From the NCBI RefSeq assembly GCF_052324685.1, contig NC_135214.1, forward strand, positions 25,401,765 to 25,465,764: DNA of 64,000 nt, written 5' to 3'. The DNA is from Brachyhypopomus gauderio. Taxonomy: Eukaryota; Chordata; Actinopteri; Gymnotiformes; Hypopomidae. Below the pieces are notes generated by a model. It had not been told where the DNA came from and searched no databases. It saw nothing but the letters and a program-made list of their open reading frames with translations. The position numbers and the translations under genes were made by a program. Below are positions 1 through 10,348 of the stretch, piece by piece; positions within the stretch are counted from its first letter, which is position 1, and each line of letters opens with the position of its first letter.

Positions 1-540
1 GAATTTGTCAGGGAATCAGGGAGGGCCAATTTACCTAACCTCCATGTCTTTGGACCTTAAAGACTGTGGTCACATACTGAAACGTTTTGTCACATACGGA
101 TACGTTTGGCCAGAATATCATGTCATGTATCATGTCATCCTTTGCATACTTGAAAAATTAATTTTGGCATCATATTGCATACAGTATGCTGACTCAGTAG
201 ACTCATGCATTTCAAACACTATAAACTGGTTTATATGTGAACTACAGTCATTTGATTCTTCAGTTCCTCATGTGAACTGCATGTTAGAAAAAATCTAAAA
301 ATAAAACAATTACTTTCACAAATATGGTTGCTAAATTTTGCTCACTTAAGTTGCTTATTTTTGGTTATTTTAGGTGTATTAAATTTGACATTGAACTGCA
401 CAAAGTTTGTATATACAGTTTGTGATAACAGATGATAAACTCCACAGCCTGATAAATAAACAGACCTGTGTAGAGTTAGTTAACACACAATGCATGGACA
501 TACACATACAGCTAAACAACATACAACAATGTTAAAATGT
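1..540. other. Flanking sequence, nothing recognised
   Basis: AT-rich sequence with only short open frames. I see no convincing exon, RNA gene or repeat family here. Confidence 0.5.
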
Positions 541-557
541 TAACGAAATGTTAAAGT

Positions 558-600
558 ACGTGTATGTGTGTATGTGTGCGTGTGTGTGTGCGTGTGTGTT
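558..600. repeat. GT-rich microsatellite
   Basis: An imperfect run of GT/GTGC dinucleotides. It makes the short plus-strand open frame through it (starting at 548) non-credible as a gene. Confidence 0.85.
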
Positions 601-696
601 TTGTCTTGTTCTAGGCTTTACATCACAGCACAGACACAAGATCACTTATTGTCCTGAGAAATGTCAGAGTGCCCCAGATAAGGAACTCGATCCAGC

Positions 697-827
697 GCCT
701 TGCCATGTCTCGCCATCCCAGACGTCACGGACACGGCCCTATGGCCTTGCCATGTCTCACCATCACAGTTGTCATGGAGACGGTCTTCTGGTCTTCCCAT
801 GTCTCACCATCACAGAGATGATTATAG
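697..827. repeat. Short 47-bp minisatellite, about 2.7 copies
   Basis: Three successive copies of a segment containing CATGTCTC and CCATC begin at 697, 744 and 791, a constant 47-bp period. The third copy is incomplete. No function is visible. Confidence 0.75.
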
Positions 828-829
828 TG

Positions 830-1999
830 CAACAAAATGAGTGTTTGCTGTGTATTCTGCATACTGAATCCAAATATGTTCTCAGTGTTTATCAGTCAGA
901 GTTGTTCTGCTCCAGTGTGCAGTGCAGTACATTCTGTCCAGTCATTATGTCCAGTCTGGAACACACTAGGAAAGTTTCTGTGTTCACCCTGCTGCACCCT
1001 GGAAATGGATGTTCCTGACGTCAAATACAAACACAACTAACTACGCTATGGAAGTAGATTTGCACACTTTTAAAGTGTAATAACAGCTATATCTATGAAT
1101 AAGGCGTATGTAAATCTAAAATGTAAGTGCCTTATCTAATTCTAAAATCACATTCAAATTCAGCATACATATAATACAAGGGCCACTTATGTTAGTGTGG
1201 GAAGCTATAAAAGGAGAATTTATAATGCTTAGGAACAGATTTCTTGGTGAACAGGATGCGTTGGAGGCATGTATCCTATAGAGGGAGCTACGCGAACAGA
1301 TAATGCAATGCCATGCGAATCTACATTGCACACACACATTCCTCCTCAGTGTAAATTCAGTTCAGAAAGGTCAGAGGCCACAGGAATGGTGATGTAGGTC
1401 TTTATTCTCTAGAAGACCAGGAGAAACAGCCAGTATCAATGCTGAACCGTCTTACAGCACATACAGTACAGTGTAGGGTTAGTGTTATGAGATACCAAGC
1501 AGAACCAGAGCGCCCTGTATGCCCTATATTCTCACTACACAAGCTGCGTAGGGCCCCGCAAATGAAGGAAAGCCCCTTCTTCTACTCCACGTCCCCCCTC
1601 GTCAAATGTATCATAGTGAAGCTAAAGCAAAACTATATCAAGACTTCACAATGTTGCATATACAAACATACCACACCCCCCACCTGCCTATCACACATGC
1701 AAACATACAAACCACACATCCATATGCTTTTTGGTTGGAAAAAAAGGAGAGAGCAGTGGTGGAGAATCAGGTGCAACTGTGACAAAACTGTCAAGTGGTT
1801 CAGGTAGGAGGCCCCTCATCAAAAGTGGGCTTAGGACCCCCAGTCTGACCTGGTTCTGATGGTGAGCATCAGTCAGCAATTTAAGTTAAAGGATTTGGAC
1901 TTCTAAAAAGATTTTATTCATTTAATTTCGAGTCTACTTACGCTTGCTTCGGCATTTTAGAAAATGTAAGGCGTGCTGCTACACAGCTTATAAAGCACC
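830..1999. other. Flanking sequence, nothing recognised
   Basis: Mixed-composition sequence with several short open frames on both strands. None has a recognisable domain, a repeat family I know, or good splice signals. Confidence 0.4.
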
Positions 2000-2335
2000 A
2001 TGTATAACAGACCTGGGCAAACACCGGCCCGCAGGGCACATCCGGCCCGTTGTGCGTCCCTGTCCGGCCCGCGAGAGGCCAATCATAAATGAAACAAATA
2101 TCTATGTCGTGCGTGCAATACAACTGTGATGCTTTTATTTTGAAAGCGCTACGTTTGCGTTAATTCCGTGTGGACGTACCTGCGTGTGTGTGTGTGTGTG
2201 AGCTGTGCGAGAAACACTGTAGGTGATCAGCGACAAGTTAAGGCTGAATTTATACTTTCGGGAGTGAACGTTGCACCTCGCGCGAACCTCCGCAAACGGC
2301 GGAAAATTTACGTGACGAATTTTAATTGTGCATTG

Positions 2336-3325
2336 TGTTCCAGGTTTGAAAAGTGCTGGAATTTAGGCTAAAGTACTTGAAAATGCTTGAAATTGTAACT
2401 GCATTTCGATTCACAACAAATAGCTGACTGAACAGGGGGGTATTCCAGAAAGCGGGTAAGTAAACTCAGAGTTAACGAAAACTCAGGTTTTCCATTCCAG
2501 AAACCGAGCTTAGAGAGAACCTGAGTCAGCTGGGAAATATTGAAATGGACCTTGAAAGTGCCATAGAAGTGCTTTAAAGCTAGGTTTAAGCCTGGTTTAT
2601 ACTTGACGCGGCGCGAGGGTCCGCGCGGCGAAAATTATGTAATCGCGGTGGCGGAGGGCCTCACGCGCTGTTGATTCGCAAGGTCATGCACCTCTCGAAT
2701 TTTGTAACTTCGCGCGCGCCGCGCTTCAGCGCAATGAACAAAGTCATGTTTGCAGGGTTCATACACCTTTACAAGGTGGAATTAACGTCACTTTCAATGT
2801 CCATTTCAATATTTCCCAGCACGTTAAACTTAATTAAGTTAAATATTTATACATATATTCAGGGGCGATTTTAGGATCTGGTCTTTAGGGGTGCCCAGCC
2901 CCCAGTGCTCACAGAGGCACAATACCAAAGTATTGCGCAGGTGCAGAGCAAGTTTTTTGCATAATATAATATTTTTAAAATGTGTTTTAGCCAGGGGGTG
3001 CTGAGCAACCTCACGGTGGTGCTCTAGCACCACTAAAAATACCCTAGCCTCGCCCCTGCATATATTCGAAATGATCCGAAATAATTCGCTTAATTCTTTA
3101 TTTAAACACATTATTTAATTGTTGTTTATTTTCAAAACGCCCAATCTTAACGTCTTCACGTTCTCTCATGTTTCGTCCTGGAATTACAAGAAGCTCGTAT
3201 TTGTTAACGTAATACAAAAAAACTGTTCATTCAGATGGCTATTTGTTGTGAAACGAAGTAGTTACAATTTCAAACATTTTCAAGTATTTAGCCTAAATTC
3301 CAGCACTTTTCAAATCTGAAACAAA
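2336..3325. repeat. Fold-back arms inside the composite hAT element
   Basis: The segment 2336-2440 (containing TTTGAAAAGTGCTGGAATTT) recurs as a close reverse complement at 3212-3325. The space between holds the GGGGGTATTCCAGAAAG repeat (about 2432-2540), a CG-rich block (about 2590-2830) and the 199-bp hAT MITE. This suggests an older fold-back element inside the outer hAT pair. The CG-rich block matches, inverted, the sequence around 61835-62035. Confidence 0.75.
2860..3058. mobile_element. 199-bp hAT-type MITE with perfect 8-bp TSD
   Basis: It starts CAGGGGCGATTTTAGG and ends CCCTAGCCTCGCCCCTG, giving inverted termini that share CAGGGGCGA. The 8-bp target CATATATT is repeated exactly at 2852-2859 and 3059-3066. 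There is no coding capacity. It sits inside the larger element at 2008-3691, so it inserted later. Confidence 0.9.
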
Positions 3326-3395
3326 AAGCAACATTAACATTAGTAAATATTCCTTCCCCTGTTTTTGAGGGGTGTTTCTTTATACCAACACACAC

Positions 3396-3540
3396 GGATG
3401 TAATTTGGGGGGGGGGGGACATGTCCCCCCCACTTTTTCAAAAGCCAGTTTTGGTCCCCCCCAGTTTTTACGGTTAAAACCAAATATTTAAATAGCGACG
3501 AATCCATGTCCCCCCCACTTTTGAATTCAAAATTACGTCC
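3396..3540. mobile_element. G-rich MITE, left copy
   Basis: The termini are GGATGTAATTT and AAATTACGTCC, which are near-perfect inverted repeats. A 12-G run at 3407-3418 is followed by internal blocks CATGTCCCCCC that recur in the element. A near-identical copy in the same orientation lies at 63390-63546, on the other side of the gene array. The superfamily is not clear from the sequence. Confidence 0.8.
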
Positions 3541-3743
3541 ATGCCAACACACATCGTTTCAGAGAACACTCGCGGAAGTTTGCGTGAGGTGGGCGGAGCC
3601 ACTGTGATGACGTCATTATTGTTTGTGTGGCCCTCTGACACAATTCAGGTTTCTCATGAGGCCCCTTGTAAAAATTAATTGCCCACCCCTGATGTATAAT
3701 ATAAATTGTCTCCTCAATTCACTTCAGACTCATTGAGTTCCAA

Positions 3744-3862
3744 TAAAACATTTCAGTTACCGTCTAACCCCAACTGCTCCCCGGGGCGCTGGGCTAGGGT
3801 TGCCCACCACTCTGGGCACGTGTGATCCTCAGCCCCCTAGTAATCACTAGTGTGTGTGTTTC
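3744..3862. repeat. Dispersed fish retroposon fragment
   Basis: The stretch with ACTGCTCCCCGGGGCGCTG, a CTCTGGGCACGTGTG block and CCCCCTAGT resembles a common teleost retroposon segment that I recognise from composition and order. The exact family name is uncertain and no target duplication was found. Confidence 0.5.
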
Positions 3863-4815
3863 ACCGATTGTGGTGAAAAATCACAATTGACAAAATATGG
3901 CACATTTACATTTATTTCAATTAATTCAGGGTTTTGTATCAAGTTTTATGTATATGTGGATGTCATTTACACAAACCTGATGGATGTTTTACAAAAAGAA
4001 GAAAAAATACAAGTCAGAAAGAAAAAGCAATGTTTAGTCACTCAGAAGACATGGTTGAGTTGCTCGGAACACATCACAGCTTTTTGATGGTGTTGTGCAT
4101 TTTTGATTTCAATGGAAAACTCTTACAAACAACTCCACACTAACACACTGCATTTTAAGCAAATAAAAAAAAGAGAACTGTTTTACCACAATCCAAAACC
4201 AAAAATGAGAATAGAATGGAATCAGAAATCCATTGACTGCTTAGAAAATAGGTAAGTAGTATTGGTGATTTTACTACCAGTACAGCATGTGAGGCATATG
4301 CACAACTTGGTGGACCCAGACAGAACACTTGGTAAATTAAGCCCTTTTATGATTCAAATTGAGTTGGGGAAGACACTTGAGGTTACGTGAGATTTGTGGA
4401 ACAGGACAATTTGCTCCAGCCCAAGTTTGGTTTGACTGTTAATTTATCCCTGTATATCAGACTGATTAGGCTTTGAAGTACAGTCACATTTTAAAAACCA
4501 GCCCAGACTGGAGTGGCACATTTAGCCCTCAAGCTAAAACTTTCCATGCGTGAAAGAATACAAGAAATTTCTCCAGTGTCACAACTGAACTACAGAAAGC
4601 AGGTGTTGTGTGGGACCATTCATAGTTTCCAAACAGAGCTAGTCTGTGGAACATCACAAGACGACAAAAGCAAAATCAAATGTTGGCCATTGCTCATTAA
4701 TGTCATGTGGGTGCAGGCATTCACTACCTTAAAAAAAAAAAAAGCCAATTTGTCAGCTCTGGTTACTACCAACTTACATTTCAAACATTAACAGGGAGTG
4801 AAAAAAAATCCAAGA
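3863..4815. other. Left flank of the array, nothing recognised
   Basis: No gene or known repeat is visible. Poly-A runs occur near 4730-4742 and 4802-4809. Homology to the array unit starts only at about 4816-4824, so this is unique flank on the 3' side of gene copy 1. Confidence 0.5.
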
Positions 4816-4909
4816 TCAAGGAAAGAACTTCTGCAATCACTAACTCACTGAATCAGACACCATTTAACAAAAAAAAAAGCTAGCAGAGACAGCGATGTTG
4901 CAATCAAAT

Positions 4910-4915
4910 TTTATT
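4910..4915 (-). terminator. Poly(A) signal of copy 1
   Basis: AATAAA on the minus strand lies about 67 nt after the TAG stop, within AAATAAAATTTG. It implies a 3' UTR of roughly 90 nt. The same signal is conserved after every copy, for example around 10278, 15645, 21015 and 26383. Confidence 0.8.
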
Positions 4916-4981
4916 TAAAAGGAGGAAGAACCATGTCAAGAACCGTTTCAGCATCCCACTGCAAGATGGTAGACTTGACCC

Positions 4982-7549
4982 CTAGTGCCTCACCATCCCA
5001 CTGAACTGGGTAGAAGGCAACTGGGATTTAATCTGCTGGAAGGAGGAAGGACCAGGCGTGTCCTGAGAAGAGCTGTAGCTGGTTGAGGAAGGAGATCCAC
5101 TAGTGCTCAACCACACACCAGAGGATTGTTGGTCCCTGCCAAAAGCCACAGCAGATGCTGGTTGCTTCACGACTGCCCATGTCACAGCATCCTGTCCCGA
5201 CTGACCAGAGTTGCCACCAACAAGTCCTTTGGACACCCCACTAGATGGGATCTGGGCAACTGGGCTATGTTGATTGGATGATGCAGTGTGGGGTCCTGGT
5301 TGGTTAGGGGTACCCTGCTTCTGGGCAGTGTGCAACAGCGCCTGGTGGGCAGACCACTGGCCTGTACCTGTAGCCTGGGATGGCAGAGATCCGTAGTAGC
5401 TGTTGCTCCCTTGTGCAGAGTCACTAGCAGACTGCTGGCTAGTGGAGGTCACACAAGCACTCACACTGGAATCCTCCATCTGGGTCTGGGCTGAAGCCTG
5501 GTTCTGGCTAGATGTCTGCCATGTGCTTGCAACCTGAGAAGGGTGGGCACCATAGGTGGTGGTGCTGCTTTGGGGTACTGCATCCCTAGCAGATGGTTGG
5601 CCGGCTGAAATAAAGCCAGAACTCACGCTGGCGACAGTGGAACCCTCCATCTGGGCCTGGGCAGTCTGTACTGAAGGCTGGTTATGGCTAGAAACCTGCC
5701 ATGTCCCTGCACCCTTGGAATACAGAGATCCATACCCACCGTTTTGTGGCACGTCACTGGAAGACTGCTGGCTGGTGGCGGTTGTCACACCAGACCCCAC
5801 ACTGGAACCCTTCATCTGGGCCTGGGCAGTCTGCAGTGCAGACTGGAAGCTAGATGTCTGCCATGTGCTTACAACCTGGGATGGCAGAACATTGTTGCTA
5901 CCGCTTTGTGCAGCATCACTAGCAGACCACCGTGTGGGGGAGGTCACACCAACACTATGCATCTGGGAATGGGCAGGTTGCAGTACAGGCCAAGAAGGTT
6001 GGGTACCATAGCTGCTGCTGGCAGACTGTTGGCTAGTGGAGGTCAAGCCAGAACCTACACCAGAACTCTGCATCTGGGCCTGGTTCTGGTTAGACGTCTG
6101 CCATGTGCTCCCACCCTGGGAATACAAAGGTGGATAGTAGCTACTTTTTGGTGGAACATCCCCAGACTGCTGGCTGGTTGAGCTTATACCAGGTGCAGAC
6201 TGGAGGCTAGATGTCAGCTGTGTACTTGCAACCTGAGAAGGGTAGGCAATATGGGAGGTGCTGCCACCTACTTGTGCAGACTGGAGGCTAGAGGTCAGCT
6301 GTGTACTTGCAACCTGAGAAGGGTAGGCAACATGGGAGGTGCTGCCACCTACTTGTGCAGACTGGGGGCTAGTAGAAGTTACACTGGAATGCATAGGGGA
6401 GCTGGGGCTAGACAAAAGAAGGAGTCTTGATTTCATGACTGGTGAAGCAGACCAGCTGGAACTCTGGTACTGACCACCAGAGCTGCCTTGCTGAGAGGTT
6501 GAAGCAGATACACCTACAGTCTGGGAGTCAGAAGGAAGCAGGAATTGTGGGTAGCTTTGAGGTTGAGAAGGGACATGGGTAGGAGGCTGAGGATTCTCTG
6601 GAGGAAGGTATGTTGACTGGCCTGAGGTCAGTGTCCAATATACTCCCTGGTTGTTAGGAGCAGACTGTACAGATGTAGCATGTCCCTTAGAACCAGTAGA
6701 CCAACTTGGGAAACCTTGAGCACTGGATACAGTGGCCAAGCTGTCAGAAGACCCCTGATGCAGAGCACCTTGTTGAAAAAGGTTGCTAGAAACCTGGGGG
6801 TTGCCAAGGACACTCTTGGAGCCCTGTCCCTGAAAATGAGTTTCAACATTGCCAGAGGAACCTGGCAGCTGGGCTTGGGTTACATGTCCAGGGACTTGCT
6901 GGCCACTTTGGAACACAGACTGGTAAATCCCAGCAGAGCCACTTGCAGTCTCAGATCCTGGCAAAACCATTTGATCACTGGAACCACAACTTGACTGTAC
7001 AACCTGAGTCCAACTGGGGTCCGAGACTTGCTGAGGCAGCACAGATCTACTTTGCATGCCTGCAACACTGGGAGCAGAGCCTGCGGTCTTGGTCACATAA
7101 GGAAGGTCGTGGACTCCTTGGTGTTGAGCCACAGAACCAGACACCGTTGCACCATACAAGGACAGTGGCACCCTTTTATTCCTCACTTGAAGGGGAAGGA
7201 ATAAAGAAATTGCTTATTTTCTTGGATGTGGACAAAGTAACAGTATCTGTGGTTTGGTGTGATCAATTTCTTACCTACAAGCCCATCTGCAGTCCTCAAC
7301 AGAAACACAGCAGTGAGGAGTAACCAATGCCTACAAGACAACAGAGCATTTAAACATAGGAAACATGCTGTCTTAAAAACAGACACAGAGATACCACATC
7401 ATGGTCTCATTATAGAACTACCTTCTGCACCACCACATCATGCCTCCAGACAAGAAAAACAAAAAAAAGAAGCCCAACTCCAAGCTTCATGCACCAACCC
7501 GTTCTCTATGAGATGCACAGACAAACACAGCACCCTTGCCTACCTGCAT
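4982..7549 (-). CDS. Copy 1: secreted Ser/Gln-rich repeat protein, 3 exons, 768 aa
   Basis: I do not recognise a family. My model is exon 1 at 7549-7544 (ATG CAG), exon 2 at 7371-7275 and exon 3 at 7185-4982 (TAG stop). Donors CAG|GTAGGC and TAG|GTAAGA, and acceptors TTTTTAAG and CCCTTCAAG, keep phases 0 and 1 exactly. There is no ATG between the TATA-like site and the start, and -3 is G. Residues 1-33 form a hydrophobic leader (MQTACFLCLNALLSC, then WLLLTAVFLL), a probable signal peptide. RNKR at 36-39 fits a furin-type site. The rest is rich in S, Q, T, G and A with two Cys and no NX(S/T) sequon seen. There is a 27-residue tandem duplication at about 310-363. Four degenerate repeats of about 55 residues, each beginning near (S)TWQ(T/V)S, run from about 395 to 645. 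Copy-specific residues are H17, S426, L651 and Q699. A structural, gel or adhesive role is inference only. Confidence 0.78.
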
Positions 7550-7680
7550 TCCTTTTAATCCTCTCAGTAAAGTAACCTGAAAGGAATCACCTGTTCAAAC
7601 ACTTTTCACCTGTTGTGCAGCTAATTAAAGAAACCAAGGCGTGACTAATGAGTGAACGATACTTGGCTTTATGAAGACAG
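7544..7680 (-). promoter_or_regulatory. Putative core promoter and 5' UTR of copy 1
   Basis: A TATA-like CATAAAG (minus strand 7673-7667) lies about 120 nt before the start codon. The presumed leader has no upstream ATG. Two E-boxes, each within AACAGGTGA on the minus strand, sit at 7588-7593 and 7607-7612, 19 bp apart. All nine units keep this arrangement. In unit 9 the TATA-like site reads TATAAAG (56090-56096). The transcription start is inferred, not seen. Confidence 0.5.
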
Positions 7681-10270
7681 TACTGCTGCAGTAGTACCAG
7701 AAACTGCATTTATTGATCCGACCTTAATGTTCTTTTCCTCTCATTTGCTTGTTTGTCACATGGGTGGAATTGACGGCCTGTTCCTCTGTTCTCCCCTTTG
7801 TGTGTTGAATATTTTAATCAAACACATATCATTTTCTCACTTTATGTTTGGTACAGTTTATTTACAAATGCTTTTGGGCCATTGATAATCCTTTTGTTCA
7901 TCTAATATTGATGAAGGTTAGATGTAGGCAGAATAGTTGTGAGGATCACAAATGATATTTCAGACACAGAATTATGATTCAAATGAAAACATGAATTAAG
8001 AAATAAATCTCAAAATTTCATGACACTTCATATAATCCTTTGGTTTGCTTTTACATGATGACGTACATCAGCTTTATCTGCAAAAGCAGTGTCACTGAGC
8101 ATTCACTACAACTAATGGAAGTTCATATTACATTATTTTATCCCCGAATTTCCACTCACTGAGAGTTTTTGGAGATCAGCGAGCAAAGGCCCAGATCCCC
8201 AGAGGCAAATTCGCTTTCACTCACTGTGTGTGTAAATCGCTCAAAGATATCATCAGTGAGACTTGCCATTGTCCTGCAGACACCCGAAAATGATCAACTG
8301 GCTAAATATCTGGAAAGGTAAAATCAGTCCAAATCTTGTAGTGTAAAATGTACTGGAATACTATTAAAATTGGCAGTGATTGTGGTAATGAGCTACAGCC
8401 AATGAGAGCACAAGACACAGACTAGGGTTCCTGTTAGGGTTAGGTTAACACAGGCAAATCCAAGGGAGGAGTTGTACAACAGCAGTCACGAGTTCACCAA
8501 AGTTTCCCACGATCTACTTGTTGTTTTCAACTACAGCACACACAGCTTTGATTCCTCAATTCTTGTTGATGTACATTTTGGAGATAATTTACATTGTTTG
8601 AATGGTATGGTGCTATTCCATGTCACTTCTGTCAGGTGTTCACATGACAAACTGTAGCTTGGAGACCAGACAGATTCATCAGTCCTCTTGGTGAAAGAGC
8701 TTGAAATGTGTGATTGTTTGTTACCAATCAGTCATGTAATGAATGTATCCCATTCTGTGTTTGTTTCAACCAAATAAGTTTCTCCGATTTGTTCCATATG
8801 ACCTAAGAACTTGTGCGGAAGTAACGGTTCTCCTGTAACCCTCCGAGTAAGAGCTGCTCAACGAGATTAAAACCACCTGTATGCAAACCACAACTTCAAC
8901 ATTTCAGAATACAGGTCAGCAAGTTGAGCAGTTTGAATGGTACACCAACCTTAAACTTGGAAAGTCACATTGTTTGTCTGTAGCCAGGGCCAGCCCAAGC
9001 CTTTATGGGGCCCTAAGCAGAATTTCATTTGGGGCCCCACATACAACCTCCTCAGCTCCAAATTCTTATGTAATAGGCTCATGGTGATATCTTGGTGCTC
9101 TTGGGTGCCCTGAGCAGCCACATAATTCGAGTCTGCCTTGGGCCAGCTCTGTCTGTGGCATAACGCACCTCTTCCTGCTCACTGCAGAATGAGCTAACTG
9201 GCAACATTAACTAGAGCACCACCAGCAAGAATGTCTACGGTATGCCCTCCTTTTTTATAAACCAAACACTGGAAAGACTCATGTCATCGCTGTAATCCAG
9301 AACTTCAAATTATGAAAAAGATCGCAGAAATACACTGACATTTAGAGAGGACAAATATTAGGGTCTTTGGATAGAGACGTTTAATGCAGTTAGCTTTCAT
9401 CTCAGCATTTAATTTTGTCCATGGATTTGTGTTTGAAACCAAAAGGTCTCATCAGTTATGAAGTGTTTGAAATCAACTGAATACATAAAATATATAATTG
9501 ACATCATGTAGATTATGTTGTCAAATGAACGAACAGCTTTACAGTAAGACCCCAACATTCACAGGGGTTAAGCTCCACACCATGAGTTTTGAAAACGTGT
9601 GCATTTTGGACAGACAACTAAGGCCTATAAAGACCCGTCTTCATATGTTAAACCCCAACACACTTCAGGTTACTTAAAAAATGTTAACTTGCATTAGTTT
9701 TTAAAATCATACAGGTAAAATGCAAGACAGTAGTGTACAGTAAGCTTACATACACGTATACTGTCTGTCATCTTGTGCCCTCTCCCATCTTCTACGAGAC
9801 GCTGAATGCTATGCCATTTTCTTTGTGTATGATAAAATTAGGGAACACTCATACATGCTTATGATGCACCAGCCACCATTTTCTTTACCAATAAAGCATT
9901 GTCTACAGTAAAAATCCATTCTCAAATTAAGTTCTAAATGCCCATTGACAGACCTCCTTGCTGTTAGCAGACCAAGTTACCATTCGTTGATACACTTTGT
10001 ATCCACCCCTCATCCACGCCAAGCTCACTTGGAGATCACTCACCTCGTGATAACCTGTGACGACATGAGAACCTAAACAGGGAAGTTACGCCGAGTCTTC
10101 TCAGCCACACAGCTCGACAAAGTGGTTCAGGCATTCAGATTCTGACCAGTATAGTTGCAACACGCATCAGGGGAAGAACTTCTGCAATCACCACTTGCTA
10201 ATGAGACCAACTCACTGAATCGGACACCATTTAACAGAAAAAAAAGCTAGCAGAGACAGCGATGTTGCAA
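7681..10270. other. Spacer between gene copies (unit 1 example)
   Basis: There is no coding region that I can support. It holds a telomere-like GTTAGGGTTAGG near 8435, a 167-bp hAT MITE (8985-9151) and otherwise unrecognised AT-rich sequence. The same spacer recurs at about 13045-15640, 18415-21010, 23785-26375, 29150-31745, 34520-37110, 39885-42490 and 45265-47860, and in diverged form at 56100-58423. Short open frames repeat in every spacer only because the DNA is copied. Confidence 0.7.
8985..9151. mobile_element. 167-bp hAT-type MITE carried in every unit
   Basis: Inverted termini CAGGGCCAGCCCAAG and CTTGGGCCAGCTCTG enclose a GGGGCCC-rich interior. The flanks TCTGTAGC (8977-8984) and TCTGTGGC (9152-9159) are an 8-bp target duplication with one mismatch. 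The same element at the same place occurs in all nine units (for example 14353-14519 in unit 2), so it was present before the unit amplified. Unit 9 carries a slightly longer version with an extra segment near 57505-57524. Confidence 0.85.
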
Positions 10271-10348
10271 TCAAATTTTATTTAAAAGGAGGAAGAACCA
10301 TGTCAAGAACCGTTTCAGCATCCCACTGCAAGATGGTAGACTTGACCC

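Larger units (their letters stand above)
2008..3691. mobile_element. Composite non-autonomous hAT-type element with perfect 8-bp TSD
   Basis: The left end begins CAGACCTGGGCAAAC and the right end finishes TTGCCCACCCCTG, which are imperfect inverted termini of hAT type. The 8-bp flank ATGTATAA is duplicated exactly at 2000-2007 and 3692-3699. An 8-bp duplication is the hAT hallmark. The interior is a patchwork: a (TG)n tract near 2180-2200, inverted arms of about 100 bp at 2336-2440 and 3212-3325, and at least two further elements inserted inside (2860-3058 and 3396-3540). No transposase frame is visible. Confidence 0.85.

Noticed and set aside
5556-6181. Plus-strand open frames of 151 and 165 residues opposite the long exon, repeated in each unit
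   Set aside because: They are antisense shadows of a low-complexity, repeat-rich exon. They recur only because the unit is copied, and they have no domain, start context or splice support.
4982-7186. Zona pellucida protein or mucin assignment for the array gene
   Set aside because: There is no ZP domain, no cysteine-rich module, no von Willebrand domain and no PTS tandem repeats of mucin type. Composition alone does not justify either name.
7321-7345. Alternative exon 2 acceptor TTGTCTTGTAG at about 7324
   Set aside because: It looks like a good acceptor, but joining it to the ATG-CAG exon puts exon 2 out of frame with exon 3. The TTTTTAAG acceptor at 7372 keeps the phase. It could still be used in a non-coding isoform.
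7652-7885. 77-residue plus-strand frame in each promoter region
   Set aside because: It overlaps the inferred promoter on the opposite strand, has no recognisable features and recurs only with the unit.
8425-8445. Telomere-like GTTAGGGTTAGG in each spacer
   Set aside because: Only about two units long and not in a longer tract. Likely chance.
8472-9087. Short plus-strand frames in the spacers (61, 68 and 77 residues)
   Set aside because: One runs through the hAT MITE. Their lengths change between units with neutral indels, as expected for non-coding sequence.
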